A stretch of DNA of 64,000 bases from Amylibacter sp. (GTDB lineage: Bacteria > Pseudomonadota > Alphaproteobacteria > Rhodobacterales > Rhodobacteraceae): NCBI GenBank assembly GCA_021775355.1, contig JAJFHZ010000035.1, positions 47,165 through 111,164 on the forward strand, read 5' to 3'. Position numbers and translations under genes: made by a program. Position 1 is the stretch's first letter. Each line of letters opens with the position of its first letter. Shown here in pieces: positions 33,645 through 43,427 of the stretch. The notes beneath the pieces were generated by a model that was not told where the DNA came from, did no database searches, and worked only from the letters and a program-made list of their open reading frames with translations.

Positions 33645-34952
33645 ATGACGAAAACATATGATGCGATCATTATCGGGGCAGGTGTCATCGGGGCGTGTAC
33701 TGCTTTTGAGATGGCCAAAAAAGGTTGGAAAACCCTGTCGATCGATAAATTACCGGAAGCGGGTTATGGCTCTACCTCGGGGTCGTGTGCGATCATTCGA
33801 ACATATTACTCGGCTTTTGAAACCTGCGCGCTTGCCTTTGAAGGTTGGCATTACTGGAAAGACTGGGAAGGTTATATCGGAACAGGTGTGGCCGATGATT
33901 TGATCAAGTACAATGATACGGGTTGTTTGGTGATAAAGACGCCGCATAACAATGATTTAAAGAATGTATGTGCCGTGATGGATCAGATCGGCTGCCCTTA
34001 CAACGATGTTGCGGTTGCGGATATTCCATCACATTTGCAAGGGGCCGATACGCGCACGTTCGAGCCTGCTAAACGCCCTGAGGACGATGGTTTCGGATTG
34101 CCGACCGGGGACGCGGTGAACGGTGCGGTGTTCTTTCCGCGTGGTGGTTATGTTAGTGACCCGAAGTTAAGTGCACGCAACGCACAGCAGGCGGCCGAAG
34201 CGGCGGGGGCTGCGTTTATGTTCAACACCGAAGTTACGGAAATCCGCCAAAAAGACGGGAAAGTTCAGGGGGTTACCCTGTCGGATGGTACTGAAATAGA
34301 TGCCCGTGTTGTGGTGAATGTGGCTGGCCCGCATTCATTCGTGATCAACGATATGGCGGGTGTGAGGGATGGTATGAACATCAAAACCCGTGCATTGCGC
34401 CATGAGGTGGCCCATGTGCCTGCCCCAAGTGGGATGAATTTTGAACGTGACGGAATGGTGTATTCCGACAGTGATATTCACACGTATGCACGGCCTGATG
34501 TCGGTAACAATATTCTGATTGGTTCCGAAGACCCGGCTTGTGATCCCAGAGAATGGGTGGAAGACCCCGATACGTTCAACGCGGATTTTTCGGATCAGTG
34601 GAAAATCATGGTAATGCGTCTGGCACAACGTTTGCCGGAACTGGGTATTCCCGAACAGGCGCGCGGTGTGGTGGCACTTTACGATGTGTCCGATGACTGG
34701 ATGCCGATTTATGACAGAAGTGATCTGGACGGGTTTTATATGGCGGTGGGCACCAGCGGAAACCAGTTCAAGAACGCGCCCGTTGCGGGCAAGATCATGG
34801 CAAAGATCATTGAAGCCTGCGAAGCGGGACATGACCATGATAGCGATCCCGTTCAGTTCCGTCTAAGCCATATCGGAACTGATATTTCGCTGGGGGCGTT
34901 TTCGCGCAATCGGGAAATCAATCAGGATTCTAGCTTTTCCGTTATCGGTTAA
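33645..34952 (+). CDS. FAD-dependent oxidoreductase (DAO family)
   Basis: 435 residues, same fold as SoxB and glycine/sarcosine/D-amino-acid oxidases. N-terminal AIIIGAGVIGACTAFEMAKK binds FAD; STSGSCAIIRTYYS and the C-terminal GFYMAVGTSGNQFKNAPVAG are typical of sarcosine-dehydrogenase-like members. It is 33 bases after the MoaD-like gene in the same direction, with one candidate translation unit. Substrate unknown; an amine is likely. Confidence 0.85.
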   Translation: MTKTYDAIIIGAGVIGACTAFEMAKKGWKTLSIDKLPEAGYGSTSGSCAIIRTYYSAFETCALAFEGWHYWKDWEGYIGTGVADDLIKYNDTGCLVIKTPHNNDLKNVCAVMDQIGCPYNDVAVADIPSHLQGADTRTFEPAKRPEDDGFGLPTGDAVNGAVFFPRGGYVSDPKLSARNAQQAAEAAGAAFMFNTEVTEIRQKDGKVQGVTLSDGTEIDARVVVNVAGPHSFVINDMAGVRDGMNIKTRALRHEVAHVPAPSGMNFERDGMVYSDSDIHTYARPDVGNNILIGSEDPACDPREWVEDPDTFNADFSDQWKIMVMRLAQRLPELGIPEQARGVVALYDVSDDWMPIYDRSDLDGFYMAVGTSGNQFKNAPVAGKIMAKIIEACEAGHDHDSDPVQFRLSHIGTDISLGAFSRNREINQDSSFSVIG

Positions 34953-35068
34953 ACTGGTCTGGCTTTCCATACCGTGTAGATGTTCACTTTATCGGGCGTA
35001 CCCGTTGCCTTTCTAATTGAACGGGCTAATGTCATTCAATGGAGAACCATGATCCTGAAAGGTGTTCA

Positions 35069-36223
35069 ATGAAGTTTGTGCGTAAAGTCATGACAGTTTG
35101 TCTTGGGGCCATACTGATTGCCGTTTCTGCTATGGCGCAGGATGGTGGGGTGGCTGTGATTGTCGAAAAGGTCAAGCTGGCAAGTATTGGCGATACCACG
35201 CCGTTGATTGCAAGATTGATCGCCACAGTCGATTCCGATGTGGCTGCACGACGCGACGGCGTTGTTGAAAGCGTGTTGTTTCAGATTGGTGACAAGATTG
35301 AAAAAGGTCAGGCGCTTGTGCGGCTGGATGATGAGCTGGTTGCTATTCAGTTGCAAAACGCCGAAGCCGCACTTTTATCTGCAAAGGCCGGGATAGAGGT
35401 TGCCAAAGCACGTGTGAAACTGACAAAGAACGCCTTTGAGCGGCAATCGGGATTGCAAGGAAGTGTTGCTTTTTCCAAGGCGCGGTTTGACGATCTACAA
35501 CAGGAAGCTGCCCAAGCAAATGGTGAATTGTCCCGGGCTTCTGCTCAGGTTGCAATTGCGCAAGCCGCGTTTGCAAGGGCGAAATACGACCGCAAGCATT
35601 CTGTCATTGTTGCCCCGTTTTCGGGCATTGCAATTACACGGAATGCCCAGCCGGGGCAATATATAGCACTTGGTGGTGCGGTTGCAATGTTGCTTGATTT
35701 AAACGGTTTGGAGATAGAGGCCGATGTTCCTGTGAGCCTGTTGAAAGGCTTGGAAGCGGGGCGAGAACTTGAAGCGGTTCTGCATGATGGAACCCGTGCG
35801 ATGGCGACTGTTCGTACGCTACTGCCAACCGAAACCGTATCGACCAGAACGCGTCCGGTGCGTTTGTCGGTCAGTTTACAGGGTGTCGAGCCATATTTGA
35901 TAGCAAATGGCAAATCGGTAACTATTATGGTGCCTGTAAGTGCGGTAAAAGAAGTTGTGATCGTTCCCAAAGATGCGCTGGTACAAGGGCTTGACGGCGG
36001 ATGGATGGTGTTTGTCGCGCGTGATGGAAAAGCTGTTCCGCACCCTGTCGAGATTGGGCAGGCAAGTGCAGGGGGCTTGGAAATTCTATCCGGTATTACA
36101 TCGGGCGATTATGTTGTTGTGCGTGGCAACGAACGGCTGCGACCCAATCAACCGATAAAGCCACAAGACAGTGATGGCCAGCCGGTGCCGATGGCAGCTT
36201 CCAAGACAAAGAGTGCGGGATGA
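35069..36223 (+). CDS. RND efflux periplasmic adaptor (HlyD/MFP family)
   Basis: 384 residues. A signal sequence (VMTVCLGAILIAVSAMAQDGG) is followed by a lipoyl-like motif split around a coiled-coil hairpin: ESVLFQIGDKIEKGQALVRL, then helices LLSAKAGIEVAKARVKL, and the beta-barrel part GQYIALGGAVAMLLDLNGLE. It would link the inner-membrane pump to an outer-membrane channel. ATG 35069 has AAAGG 7 nt upstream. It is 77 bases from the pump gene. Confidence 0.9.
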   Translation: MKFVRKVMTVCLGAILIAVSAMAQDGGVAVIVEKVKLASIGDTTPLIARLIATVDSDVAARRDGVVESVLFQIGDKIEKGQALVRLDDELVAIQLQNAEAALLSAKAGIEVAKARVKLTKNAFERQSGLQGSVAFSKARFDDLQQEAAQANGELSRASAQVAIAQAAFARAKYDRKHSVIVAPFSGIAITRNAQPGQYIALGGAVAMLLDLNGLEIEADVPVSLLKGLEAGRELEAVLHDGTRAMATVRTLLPTETVSTRTRPVRLSVSLQGVEPYLIANGKSVTIMVPVSAVKEVVIVPKDALVQGLDGGWMVFVARDGKAVPHPVEIGQASAGGLEILSGITSGDYVVVRGNERLRPNQPIKPQDSDGQPVPMAASKTKSAG

Positions 36224-36299
36224 TGTCCGGTTTTTGGATTTTACAAATAGTGTATGCGGGTGAGTTTGGTGCTGCGACCATGTTTCGGGAATTGATCTT

Positions 36300-39200
36300 G
36301 TGAACCTGATCCGCGCTTCAATAGACCGGCCCGTGGCGGTTCTGGCTATTGTTTTAATGGCGGTGATGTTCGGTGTTCTTGCATTGACGCGTATTCCGAT
36401 CCAGCTGACACCGGATGTACGCAAACCCGTCATTGAAGTCGAAACGCGCTGGGCAGGCGCAGCCCCCGCAGAGATCGAGCGCGAGATTGTCAACCCGCAG
36501 GAAGACGAATTGCGCGGCCTTGAGGGGTTGGACTTGATGATTTCGCGGTCGCAAACGGGTCGTGCACGTATAAACCTTGAGTTTGCAATCGGCACGAATA
36601 TGGATCGTGCTTTGCTGTTGGTGGCAAACAGGCTGGACCGTGTCACAGGTTACCCCGATGAGGCCAATGAGCCTACGCTGGATACATCGGGGGCGGACGA
36701 CAACCCGATTGCATGGATCATATTACAGCGCGAAGCAGGCCAAACGCGGCCTATGGAACAGTTCGGCGATTTTGCACGCGACGTTATTGCGGAACGGTTG
36801 GAGCGGGTTGAAGGTGTGGCTGCGGTCAATGTTTTCGGCGGTGTCGCCCGCGAACTGCAAATTATTATAAACCCCGCAAAACTTGCTGAGTTCCGTTTGA
36901 CAATCCCCGAGGTCGTGCAGCGGCTTCGCAGTGAAAGTATCTCTGTATCCGCAGGGGATGTTGAAGAAGGCAAGCGGCGTTATGTTGTGCGTGCAGAGGG
37001 TGAACTGAATACCATTGAAGCCGTGGGAGAGGTGGTATTGCGTTCAGGTGCAGCCGACTCTGGTGGCACATTGGGGCGGGTATTCGTGCGTGATGTTGCG
37101 AAAATCAGCTTTGGCTATAAAGAGCCGACCGCGCGTATCAGGCAAAGGGGCGAAGCTTCTATTGCGATCAATGCAGTGCGTGAAAACGGTGCCAATGTTA
37201 TTGAAACGATGGAAGGTATTCGTGCAGCACTTGATGACCTGCGCAAAACAGAACTTCCTGCAGCAGGGTTGACCATTGAGCAGGTTTATGACGAAACCGT
37301 TTATATTGACGGTGCCATTGACTTGGTGATTACCAACATCTGGATCGGTGGTTTGTTGGCGGCTGTGGTGCTGTTATTATTTTTGCGTTCACCACGGGCA
37401 ACGTTGGTGATTTCACTTGCGATACCCGTGTCGATCATTGCAAGTTTTGTGGCCATGGCGGGTATGGGGCGCACGCTGAACGTGATCTCACTTGCAGGCA
37501 TCGCCTTTGCCGTCGGTATGGTGGTGGATGCCGCCATTGTCGTTTTGGAAAATATTTACCGCTTGCGCCAGCAAGGTATGGAGCCGCATGCGGCGGCTTA
37601 TGAAGGGGCGCGTCAGGTTTGGGGTGCCATTCTGGTTTCAGCACTGACCACCGTGATGGTGTTCATCCCAATTCTTGTGATGGATTTGGAAGCAGGCCAG
37701 TTATTTCGCGATATTGCGGTTGCGATTTCCGTAAGCGTGGTGCTTTCACTGGTTGTTGCGGTGACGGTTATTCCCGCCTTGTCATCGCGTTTACTGGCGG
37801 GTGGGAAAAGCCACCTCAAAATACTGCCATTGCCGATCATTGACCATTTCGGGCGGTTTTTTTCATGGCTTATGTCGGGTTATGCGGGGCTGACAGTACG
37901 TTTTCGTCTGCTGGGTATCGCCAGCGTCAGCGCGATTACCGCTTTGGCAATCTGGGGCACGATGACCTATCTGCCGAAGCTGGAATATCTGCCGGATGGT
38001 AACCGTAATCTTGTGTTCGGTATTATCTTGCCGCCACCGGGTTACAACTTGGCTACCACAACAAAAATTGCCGAACGGATTGAAGCGGTGGCCAAACCGT
38101 TGTGGTCGCGTGATGATACGGACAATCCGGATGATCCACCTGCAATCAGGCATTTCTTTTTTGTTGCGACAAACGGGGCCACATTTCTGGGGGGGGCTGC
38201 GAAAGACCCAGAACGCGTGACGGGTCTGATACCTGTTTTATCCGGCCCGATTTTTGCGGAACCCGGAACTTTCGGTTTTATAAACCAAAGATCACTTTTT
38301 GGACGCGGCATAGGTGGCGCGCGGGCAATCAGGCTGAATGTTTCAGGCGACAAACTTGAAGATATTCTAAGTGTTGCACAACGTGCCGCAGGACTGATTG
38401 CAGTGCATTTTCCAAGGGGTGAAGGTAATCAGTTCAGACCTTTGCCCGGGCTAGAGCTTGGCTCGCCCGAAGTCAGGTTGATCCCCGACAGGTTACGGCT
38501 TGCAGATGCGGGGGTTACGGCAAGCAGTCTTGCACTGACGCTGGACGCCTACAATGACGGTGTGCGTATTGAAGAGATCACGGTTGGGGCAGAACGGATT
38601 GATTTGACCTTGAAGGGGGACAGCGCTTTTGCACAAGGCCAGCGCACACAGGATATCGGCGATTTTCCCGTGATTGCCCCAAACGGCCGGATTGTTCCCA
38701 TTTCCGAACTGAGCAATGTCATGCTTACCGCAGGCCCAACCGAGATCCGGCACCTCGAGCGTCTTAGAACCATCACGCTAGAGGTTCGCCCCTCTGTAAG
38801 CATTCCTTTGGAAACCGCTTTGGAAATGATGCAGAGTAAGGTGATGGCACCGCTTTTGGACGGTGGAATGCCCGATAATACGCGGATGACCATATCGGGG
38901 GCAGCTGATCAGTTGACACAGACGTGGAATGCTTTGCAGGTGAACCTGTTGCTTGCGCTGGTGATCGTATTCCTTGTGATGGCAGTGTTGTTTGAAAGCT
39001 TTATTCTACCGCTGGTTATTCTAATTTCGGTGCCCGTTGCCGGGGCAGGTGGCGTGGTCGGGCTATATCTGATCAACCTTTATTATCTGCAGCCGTTAGA
39101 TATGCTGACCCTTTTGGGGTTTGTGATATTGATCGGTATTGTCGTCAACAATGCGATTTTGCTTGTTCACCAGTCGCAACACCATTTGCGCGAAGATGCC

Positions 39201-39467
39201 ATGAGCGTGCCTGATGCGATCAAAGAGGCAACCCGCAACAGGATCCGGCCCATATTTATGTCAACGCTCACATCGGTGTTTGGTATGTTGCCGTTGGTGG
39301 TGTTTCCGGGTGCGGGGTCTGAACTGTATCGCGGGTTAGGGTCTGTTGTGGTTGGGGGGCTGTCACTGAGTGCTATCTTGACGCTTCTGCTTGTTCCACC
39401 GCTTCTAAGGTTAACATTACGCGTGCCATCTGCGCAGAGCGCGATTAAACCCGTTATTGCCGAGTGA
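36300..39467 (+). CDS. RND efflux transporter, inner-membrane pump
   Basis: 1055 residues, typical of HAE-type RND pumps with 12 membrane helices and two large periplasmic loops. The start is GTG (MNLIRASIDRPVAVLAIV). The TM4 motif reads AVGMVVDAAIVVLENIYR: only one of the two aspartates of AcrB (D407, D408) is kept. The TM10 motif is GIVVNNAILLV, so AcrB K940 is replaced by Asn. Proton relay must therefore differ. The substrate is unknown. No outer-membrane channel gene is next to it. Confidence 0.92.
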   Translation: MNLIRASIDRPVAVLAIVLMAVMFGVLALTRIPIQLTPDVRKPVIEVETRWAGAAPAEIEREIVNPQEDELRGLEGLDLMISRSQTGRARINLEFAIGTNMDRALLLVANRLDRVTGYPDEANEPTLDTSGADDNPIAWIILQREAGQTRPMEQFGDFARDVIAERLERVEGVAAVNVFGGVARELQIIINPAKLAEFRLTIPEVVQRLRSESISVSAGDVEEGKRRYVVRAEGELNTIEAVGEVVLRSGAADSGGTLGRVFVRDVAKISFGYKEPTARIRQRGEASIAINAVRENGANVIETMEGIRAALDDLRKTELPAAGLTIEQVYDETVYIDGAIDLVITNIWIGGLLAAVVLLLFLRSPRATLVISLAIPVSIIASFVAMAGMGRTLNVISLAGIAFAVGMVVDAAIVVLENIYRLRQQGMEPHAAAYEGARQVWGAILVSALTTVMVFIPILVMDLEAGQLFRDIAVAISVSVVLSLVVAVTVIPALSSRLLAGGKSHLKILPLPIIDHFGRFFSWLMSGYAGLTVRFRLLGIASVSAITALAIWGTMTYLPKLEYLPDGNRNLVFGIILPPPGYNLATTTKIAERIEAVAKPLWSRDDTDNPDDPPAIRHFFFVATNGATFLGGAAKDPERVTGLIPVLSGPIFAEPGTFGFINQRSLFGRGIGGARAIRLNVSGDKLEDILSVAQRAAGLIAVHFPRGEGNQFRPLPGLELGSPEVRLIPDRLRLADAGVTASSLALTLDAYNDGVRIEEITVGAERIDLTLKGDSAFAQGQRTQDIGDFPVIAPNGRIVPISELSNVMLTAGPTEIRHLERLRTITLEVRPSVSIPLETALEMMQSKVMAPLLDGGMPDNTRMTISGAADQLTQTWNALQVNLLLALVIVFLVMAVLFESFILPLVILISVPVAGAGGVVGLYLINLYYLQPLDMLTLLGFVILIGIVVNNAILLVHQSQHHLREDAMSVPDAIKEATRNRIRPIFMSTLTSVFGMLPLVVFPGAGSELYRGLGSVVVGGLSLSAILTLLLVPPLLRLTLRVPSAQSAIKPVIAE

Positions 39468-39502
39468 GGCGGTCGCGTTTGTAACAGCATTTGACTGCCG
39501 GT

Positions 39503-40177
39503 TTATTTCGGGCGCAATACGCTATGCATTCCGGCTGCGCTAAAGTCGATCAGGTTTGCCGACATTTCTGCAAGATCAGCCTTTGAAGTATCGTTTGACA
39601 AAGCACTGATACGCCAGATGGATGTACACAGTGACAACATGGCAGACACTGAAAACACATATGACGTTGCAATCGCGGCTTTGTCTGCTTCGGGATATAT
39701 TGCTGATAGCTCATCAATAAAATGTGCGGCTGTTGGGTCAAAACATGCCTTGCTGATATCATGCCAGCGTGGGTCAGCCGACACCATCGCAACGAGGCGT
39801 ACATAGGCCAGCCATTGCGGGCCGTCTTCGATGACTTTTTCCAGATGGGGCAGCAAAGTACATTTCAGAATACTGCGTGCGGTTAAGGGTTGTCCGCCAG
39901 CTTTCAAATCGGCCAAGCGTTGCAGGCGCAGCCTTGATAATTCATCGGCCCGACGTTCCACCACCGCATGAAACAACGCATTCTTTGAGCCGCCATGAAA
40001 ACTGACCAAAGCCACGGGCACATTTGCTTTTGTTGCAATATCGCGCAATGATGCCCCTTCGAAGTTACGTTCTGCAAATAATTGTTCTGCGGCATCAAAG
40101 ATACGGATTTTGGTTTGCACAGCCCGTTTTGACGGTGCCCGTTGGCGGTCTGTTGAACTAGGCGAAACGTGACGCAT
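39503..40177 (-). CDS. TetR-family regulator
   Basis: 224 residues. The N-terminal HTH is complete (IFDAAEQLFAERNFEGASLR, then DIATKANVPVALVSFHGGSK). The C-terminal region, of the CerR/YbiH kind, has PHLEKVIEDGPQWLAYVRLV. The gene converges on the RND pump (36 bases between stops) and is divergent from the FMO operon, with about 50-80 bases between starts, too short for more than one shared operator. Either neighbour could be the target; the divergent operon is the likelier one. Confidence 0.88.
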   Translation of the reverse strand: MRHVSPSSTDRQRAPSKRAVQTKIRIFDAAEQLFAERNFEGASLRDIATKANVPVALVSFHGGSKNALFHAVVERRADELSRLRLQRLADLKAGGQPLTARSILKCTLLPHLEKVIEDGPQWLAYVRLVAMVSADPRWHDISKACFDPTAAHFIDELSAIYPEADKAAIATSYVFSVSAMLSLCTSIWRISALSNDTSKADLAEMSANLIDFSAAGMHSVLRPK

Positions 40178-40228
40178 GAAAATTTTCTTGCCTTAAGTTG
40201 ATCATTCGTACAAGTTAGCAAAAAATTT

Positions 40229-41593
40229 ATGCTTTGCAAAGATAGGATTCTACCATTGAACGATAAAGTTCCCCCCCCTGTATCAGGTCTGAAATATGCA
40301 CTGATCGGTGCCGGACCTATGGGTTTGGCTATGGCCAAAACCCTGCTTGAGCGCGGTATTCCTTTTCAGGGGTTTGAATGTCATTCCGACGTCGGTGGCC
40401 TGTGGGATATTGATGGGCCGAAATCGACGATGTATGAAACCGCGCATTTAATCTCATCCAAGAAGATGACGGAATTCACGGATTTTCCGATGCGTGAAGA
40501 TATTGCCGAATACCCGTCTCATGCTGATTTGAAGTCCTATTTTCATGAATTCGCTGAAAAATATGATATCTGCACTCATTACCGCTTTGAAACAGAGGTT
40601 ATAAATACGGAACCTTTGGGTGCGGATGGGGAAGGCTGGAAAATCACATGGCGTGGCAAGGATGGAAAAAAGAAAAGCGGCACATTTGCAGGCATTCTGA
40701 TCGCCAATGGCACATTGACGGAACCTAACCTACCCAAGTTCAATGGCACGTTTACGGGCGAGCTTATCCATTCCAGCCAATACCGTTACGCCACCCAATT
40801 TATGGATAAGCGCGTGTTGATTATCGGCGCCGGGAATTCGGGTTGCGACATTGCGGTTGATGTTATCCACCACGGGAAAAAATGTGATATTTCCATGCGA
40901 CGCGGGTATTATTTTGTGCCCAAATATGTTTTTGGCAAACCGGCTGATACAATGGGCGGTGCGATCAACTTGCCGATGTGGTTAAAGCGTCACATTGATG
41001 GACTGATCTTAAAATGGTTCGTCGGAAATCCGCAAAAATACGGCTTTCCGAAACCCGATTATGCCATGTATGAATCCCATCCCGTCGTAAATTCACTGAT
41101 CCTATTTCACGCAGGGCACGGTGATATAACGATTCAACCGGACATTGACCATTTCGATGGAAAAACGGTTCACTTCAAAGATGGAACCGCGCAGGATTAC
41201 GATATGGTTCTTGCGGCAACAGGTTATAAACTACACTATCCGTTCATCAAGAAAGAACTTTTGAACTGGCAAGGTGACGCGCCACATTTGTATTTAAACT
41301 GCATGCACCCCCAACGCGATGACGTTTTTGTTCTGGGTATGGTCGAAGCGTCCGGCCTGGGCTGGCAGGGGCGTTACGAGCAGGCGGAAATGGTTGCCGA
41401 GTATCTGAATGGTGTCCATAACAATACCGCAGTCGCTGCGGAACTGCACCACGAAAAATCCGCAGGGTTTGAACGGGTGACAGGGGGGATGAATTATATC
41501 AAACTGCCCCGAATGGCATATTATGTGGATAAAGCGACTTACAGGAAAGCTGTAACCGATAAGACCCGCGCATTAAAACAAGGTGCAGCATGA
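40229..41593 (+). CDS. Flavin-containing monooxygenase
   Basis: 454 residues, class B flavoprotein monooxygenase. GxGxxG for FAD at about 27-32 (LIGAGPMGLAMAKTL), FMO-type motif FTGELIHSSQYR, second GxGxxG for NADPH (RVLIIGAGNSGCDIAVDV) and LAATGYKLHYPF are present. The family oxygenates N or S atoms or inserts O next to a ketone (Baeyer-Villiger). It does not look like trimethylamine monooxygenase from its motifs. A TTG at 40256 has a better site (AGGA, 8 nt) than the ATG at 40229 and may be the real start. Next gene overlaps by ATGA. Confidence 0.88.
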   Translation: MLCKDRILPLNDKVPPPVSGLKYALIGAGPMGLAMAKTLLERGIPFQGFECHSDVGGLWDIDGPKSTMYETAHLISSKKMTEFTDFPMREDIAEYPSHADLKSYFHEFAEKYDICTHYRFETEVINTEPLGADGEGWKITWRGKDGKKKSGTFAGILIANGTLTEPNLPKFNGTFTGELIHSSQYRYATQFMDKRVLIIGAGNSGCDIAVDVIHHGKKCDISMRRGYYFVPKYVFGKPADTMGGAINLPMWLKRHIDGLILKWFVGNPQKYGFPKPDYAMYESHPVVNSLILFHAGHGDITIQPDIDHFDGKTVHFKDGTAQDYDMVLAATGYKLHYPFIKKELLNWQGDAPHLYLNCMHPQRDDVFVLGMVEASGLGWQGRYEQAEMVAEYLNGVHNNTAVAAELHHEKSAGFERVTGGMNYIKLPRMAYYVDKATYRKAVTDKTRALKQGAA

Positions 41594-42492
41594 ACGATAT
41601 TGACGCAGTCACCCTGAATTTCAGTTCAGGTTCACTGGTGCTTTTAAATTCCATACTTGCGGTGATTATGTTTTCAATCGCGCTGGATCTGAAACTTGCC
41701 GATTTTCACAGACTGGTAAAAGCTCCGAAACCGTTGATTACAGGACTTGTATCACAATTTTTATTGCTGCCTGTCTTGACCTATCTGATGATCGTTGCGT
41801 TGCAACCACAGGCATCTATCGCACTTGGGTTGATCCTTGTGGCGGCCTGCCCCGGGGGTAACATATCGAACTTCATTACCCACAGGGCCGGCGGAAATAC
41901 TGCATTGTCTGTATCCATGACGGCATTTGCAACGGTAGCCGCTATCTTTTTGACACCGATCAATATCGCTTTTTGGGGTAATTTGTATGGGCCAACGCAG
42001 GCTGTTTTGCGTCAAACGTCCATTGATCCTGTTTCGGTCGCTATCACCGTTGTTTTCATGCTGATATTACCGTTGTGCTTAGGTATCGTTTTGAATTTCA
42101 AACGACCTGATATTGCTGAACGTATCCGAAAGCCGTTGCAATGGTTATCTATGGGCATCTTCGTTGCGTTTATTATTTTGGCACTGGCTGCGAACTGGAC
42201 ATATTTTCTGGATTTTGCCGGTCTGGTTGCGGTTTATGTGGTCATCCATAATGGTATTGCGCTGGCAGGCGGATTTTCAATTGCCACGCTTGTTGGCCTT
42301 TCCCAATATGATCGTCGATCCATCACGATAGAAACCGGTATCCAAAATTCCGGTCTTGGGCTGGTTCTGATTTTCGGCTTTTTCAGTGGCTTGGGGGGCA
42401 TGGCTGTTGTCGCCGCTTTCTGGGGTATCTGGCATGCAATATCAGGCATTTTACTTGCACGTATAATGGCCCGAACCGAGGCCAAACGATGA
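41590..42492 (+). CDS. Bile acid:Na+ symporter family (SBF/BASS) transporter
   Basis: 300 residues with about nine to ten hydrophobic helices. Conserved SBF elements are visible: LILVAACPGGNISNFITHRA and, near the end, SITIETGIQNSGLGLVLI. BASS proteins import organic anions such as sterol acids, pyruvate, or ketoacids with sodium. It is translationally coupled to both neighbours (ATGA overlaps), so it probably moves the substrate or product of the flanking oxidoreductases. Confidence 0.92.
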   Translation: MNDIDAVTLNFSSGSLVLLNSILAVIMFSIALDLKLADFHRLVKAPKPLITGLVSQFLLLPVLTYLMIVALQPQASIALGLILVAACPGGNISNFITHRAGGNTALSVSMTAFATVAAIFLTPINIAFWGNLYGPTQAVLRQTSIDPVSVAITVVFMLILPLCLGIVLNFKRPDIAERIRKPLQWLSMGIFVAFIILALAANWTYFLDFAGLVAVYVVIHNGIALAGGFSIATLVGLSQYDRRSITIETGIQNSGLGLVLIFGFFSGLGGMAVVAAFWGIWHAISGILLARIMARTEAKR

Positions 42493-43427
42493 CACGTATT
42501 TTAATTACGGGGGCTGCGGGTGCCATTGGGCAATCGCTGCTTGCACATCTGACGGGGTCTAACCATCAAGTTATTGCAACAGACATTCGCCCACCGCATG
42601 ATCTGCCCGATAACGCAATTTTCCGTGAAATGGATGTACGCGGCGATGCCCCTGCAACCATTATTTCCGATGAAAACCCCGAGGTGGTCGTGCATCTTGC
42701 ATCCATCGTAACCCCACCCAAAGGTTCAACACGAGAGTTTGAATATGCGGTTGATGTCACGGGATCACGTAATGTGCTGGATGCCTGCATTGCAAACGGG
42801 GTGCGCCGTATTGTTGTCACATCATCGGGCGCGGCATACGGGTATCATGCCGACAATCCGGTTCCATTAATGGAAACCGATAAGGTGCGCGGAAATATAG
42901 AGTTTGCCTATTCGCACCACAAACGACTTGTCGAGGAAATGCTGGCCGATGCACGTAGTAACAATCCGGAACTGGAACAGGTTGTATTGCGTGTGGGCAC
43001 CGTTCTGGGGGCAGGGCTGGAAAACCAGATTACCGCACTGTTCCGTTCAAAGCGATTGTTGGCGGTTGGCAATTCCCAAAGCCCGTTTGTGTTTATCTGG
43101 ACTAAGGACCTTGCGCGTATTGTGCAACGTGCAGCAACAGATGGTCCTGCCGGTATTTTCAACGTTGCAGGCGACGGTGCAATGGGCATAGACGACTTTG
43201 CCGCCGCAATGGGGAAATCCGTTATGCGCTTGCCCGTATGGCTTCTAAAAGCCGCCCTTGCAGTCGCCAAACCACTTGGCATATCGCGCTATGGGCCGGA
43301 ACAAGTACGGTTCTTGCAATACCGGCCAGTGCTGGACAATAACGCTTTAAAAAACGTATTTGGATACACCCCGGAATTGAATAGCGCAGAAGTATTTGAC
43401 CTGTGGCGCAAGGCCACCAAATTATGA
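42489..43427 (+). CDS. NAD-dependent epimerase/dehydratase-type oxidoreductase
   Basis: 312 residues, extended SDR. RILITGAAGAIGQSLLAHL binds NAD, VVHLASIVTPPKG and VTSSGAAYGYHADNP (Ser) with FAYSHHKRLVEEM give a Y-x3-K active site. Substrate is unknown; it may be a 3-beta-hydroxysteroid-like alcohol or a sugar nucleotide. It overlaps the transporter and the next SDR by ATGA. Confidence 0.88.
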   Translation: MTRILITGAAGAIGQSLLAHLTGSNHQVIATDIRPPHDLPDNAIFREMDVRGDAPATIISDENPEVVVHLASIVTPPKGSTREFEYAVDVTGSRNVLDACIANGVRRIVVTSSGAAYGYHADNPVPLMETDKVRGNIEFAYSHHKRLVEEMLADARSNNPELEQVVLRVGTVLGAGLENQITALFRSKRLLAVGNSQSPFVFIWTKDLARIVQRAATDGPAGIFNVAGDGAMGIDDFAAAMGKSVMRLPVWLLKAALAVAKPLGISRYGPEQVRFLQYRPVLDNNALKNVFGYTPELNSAEVFDLWRKATKL

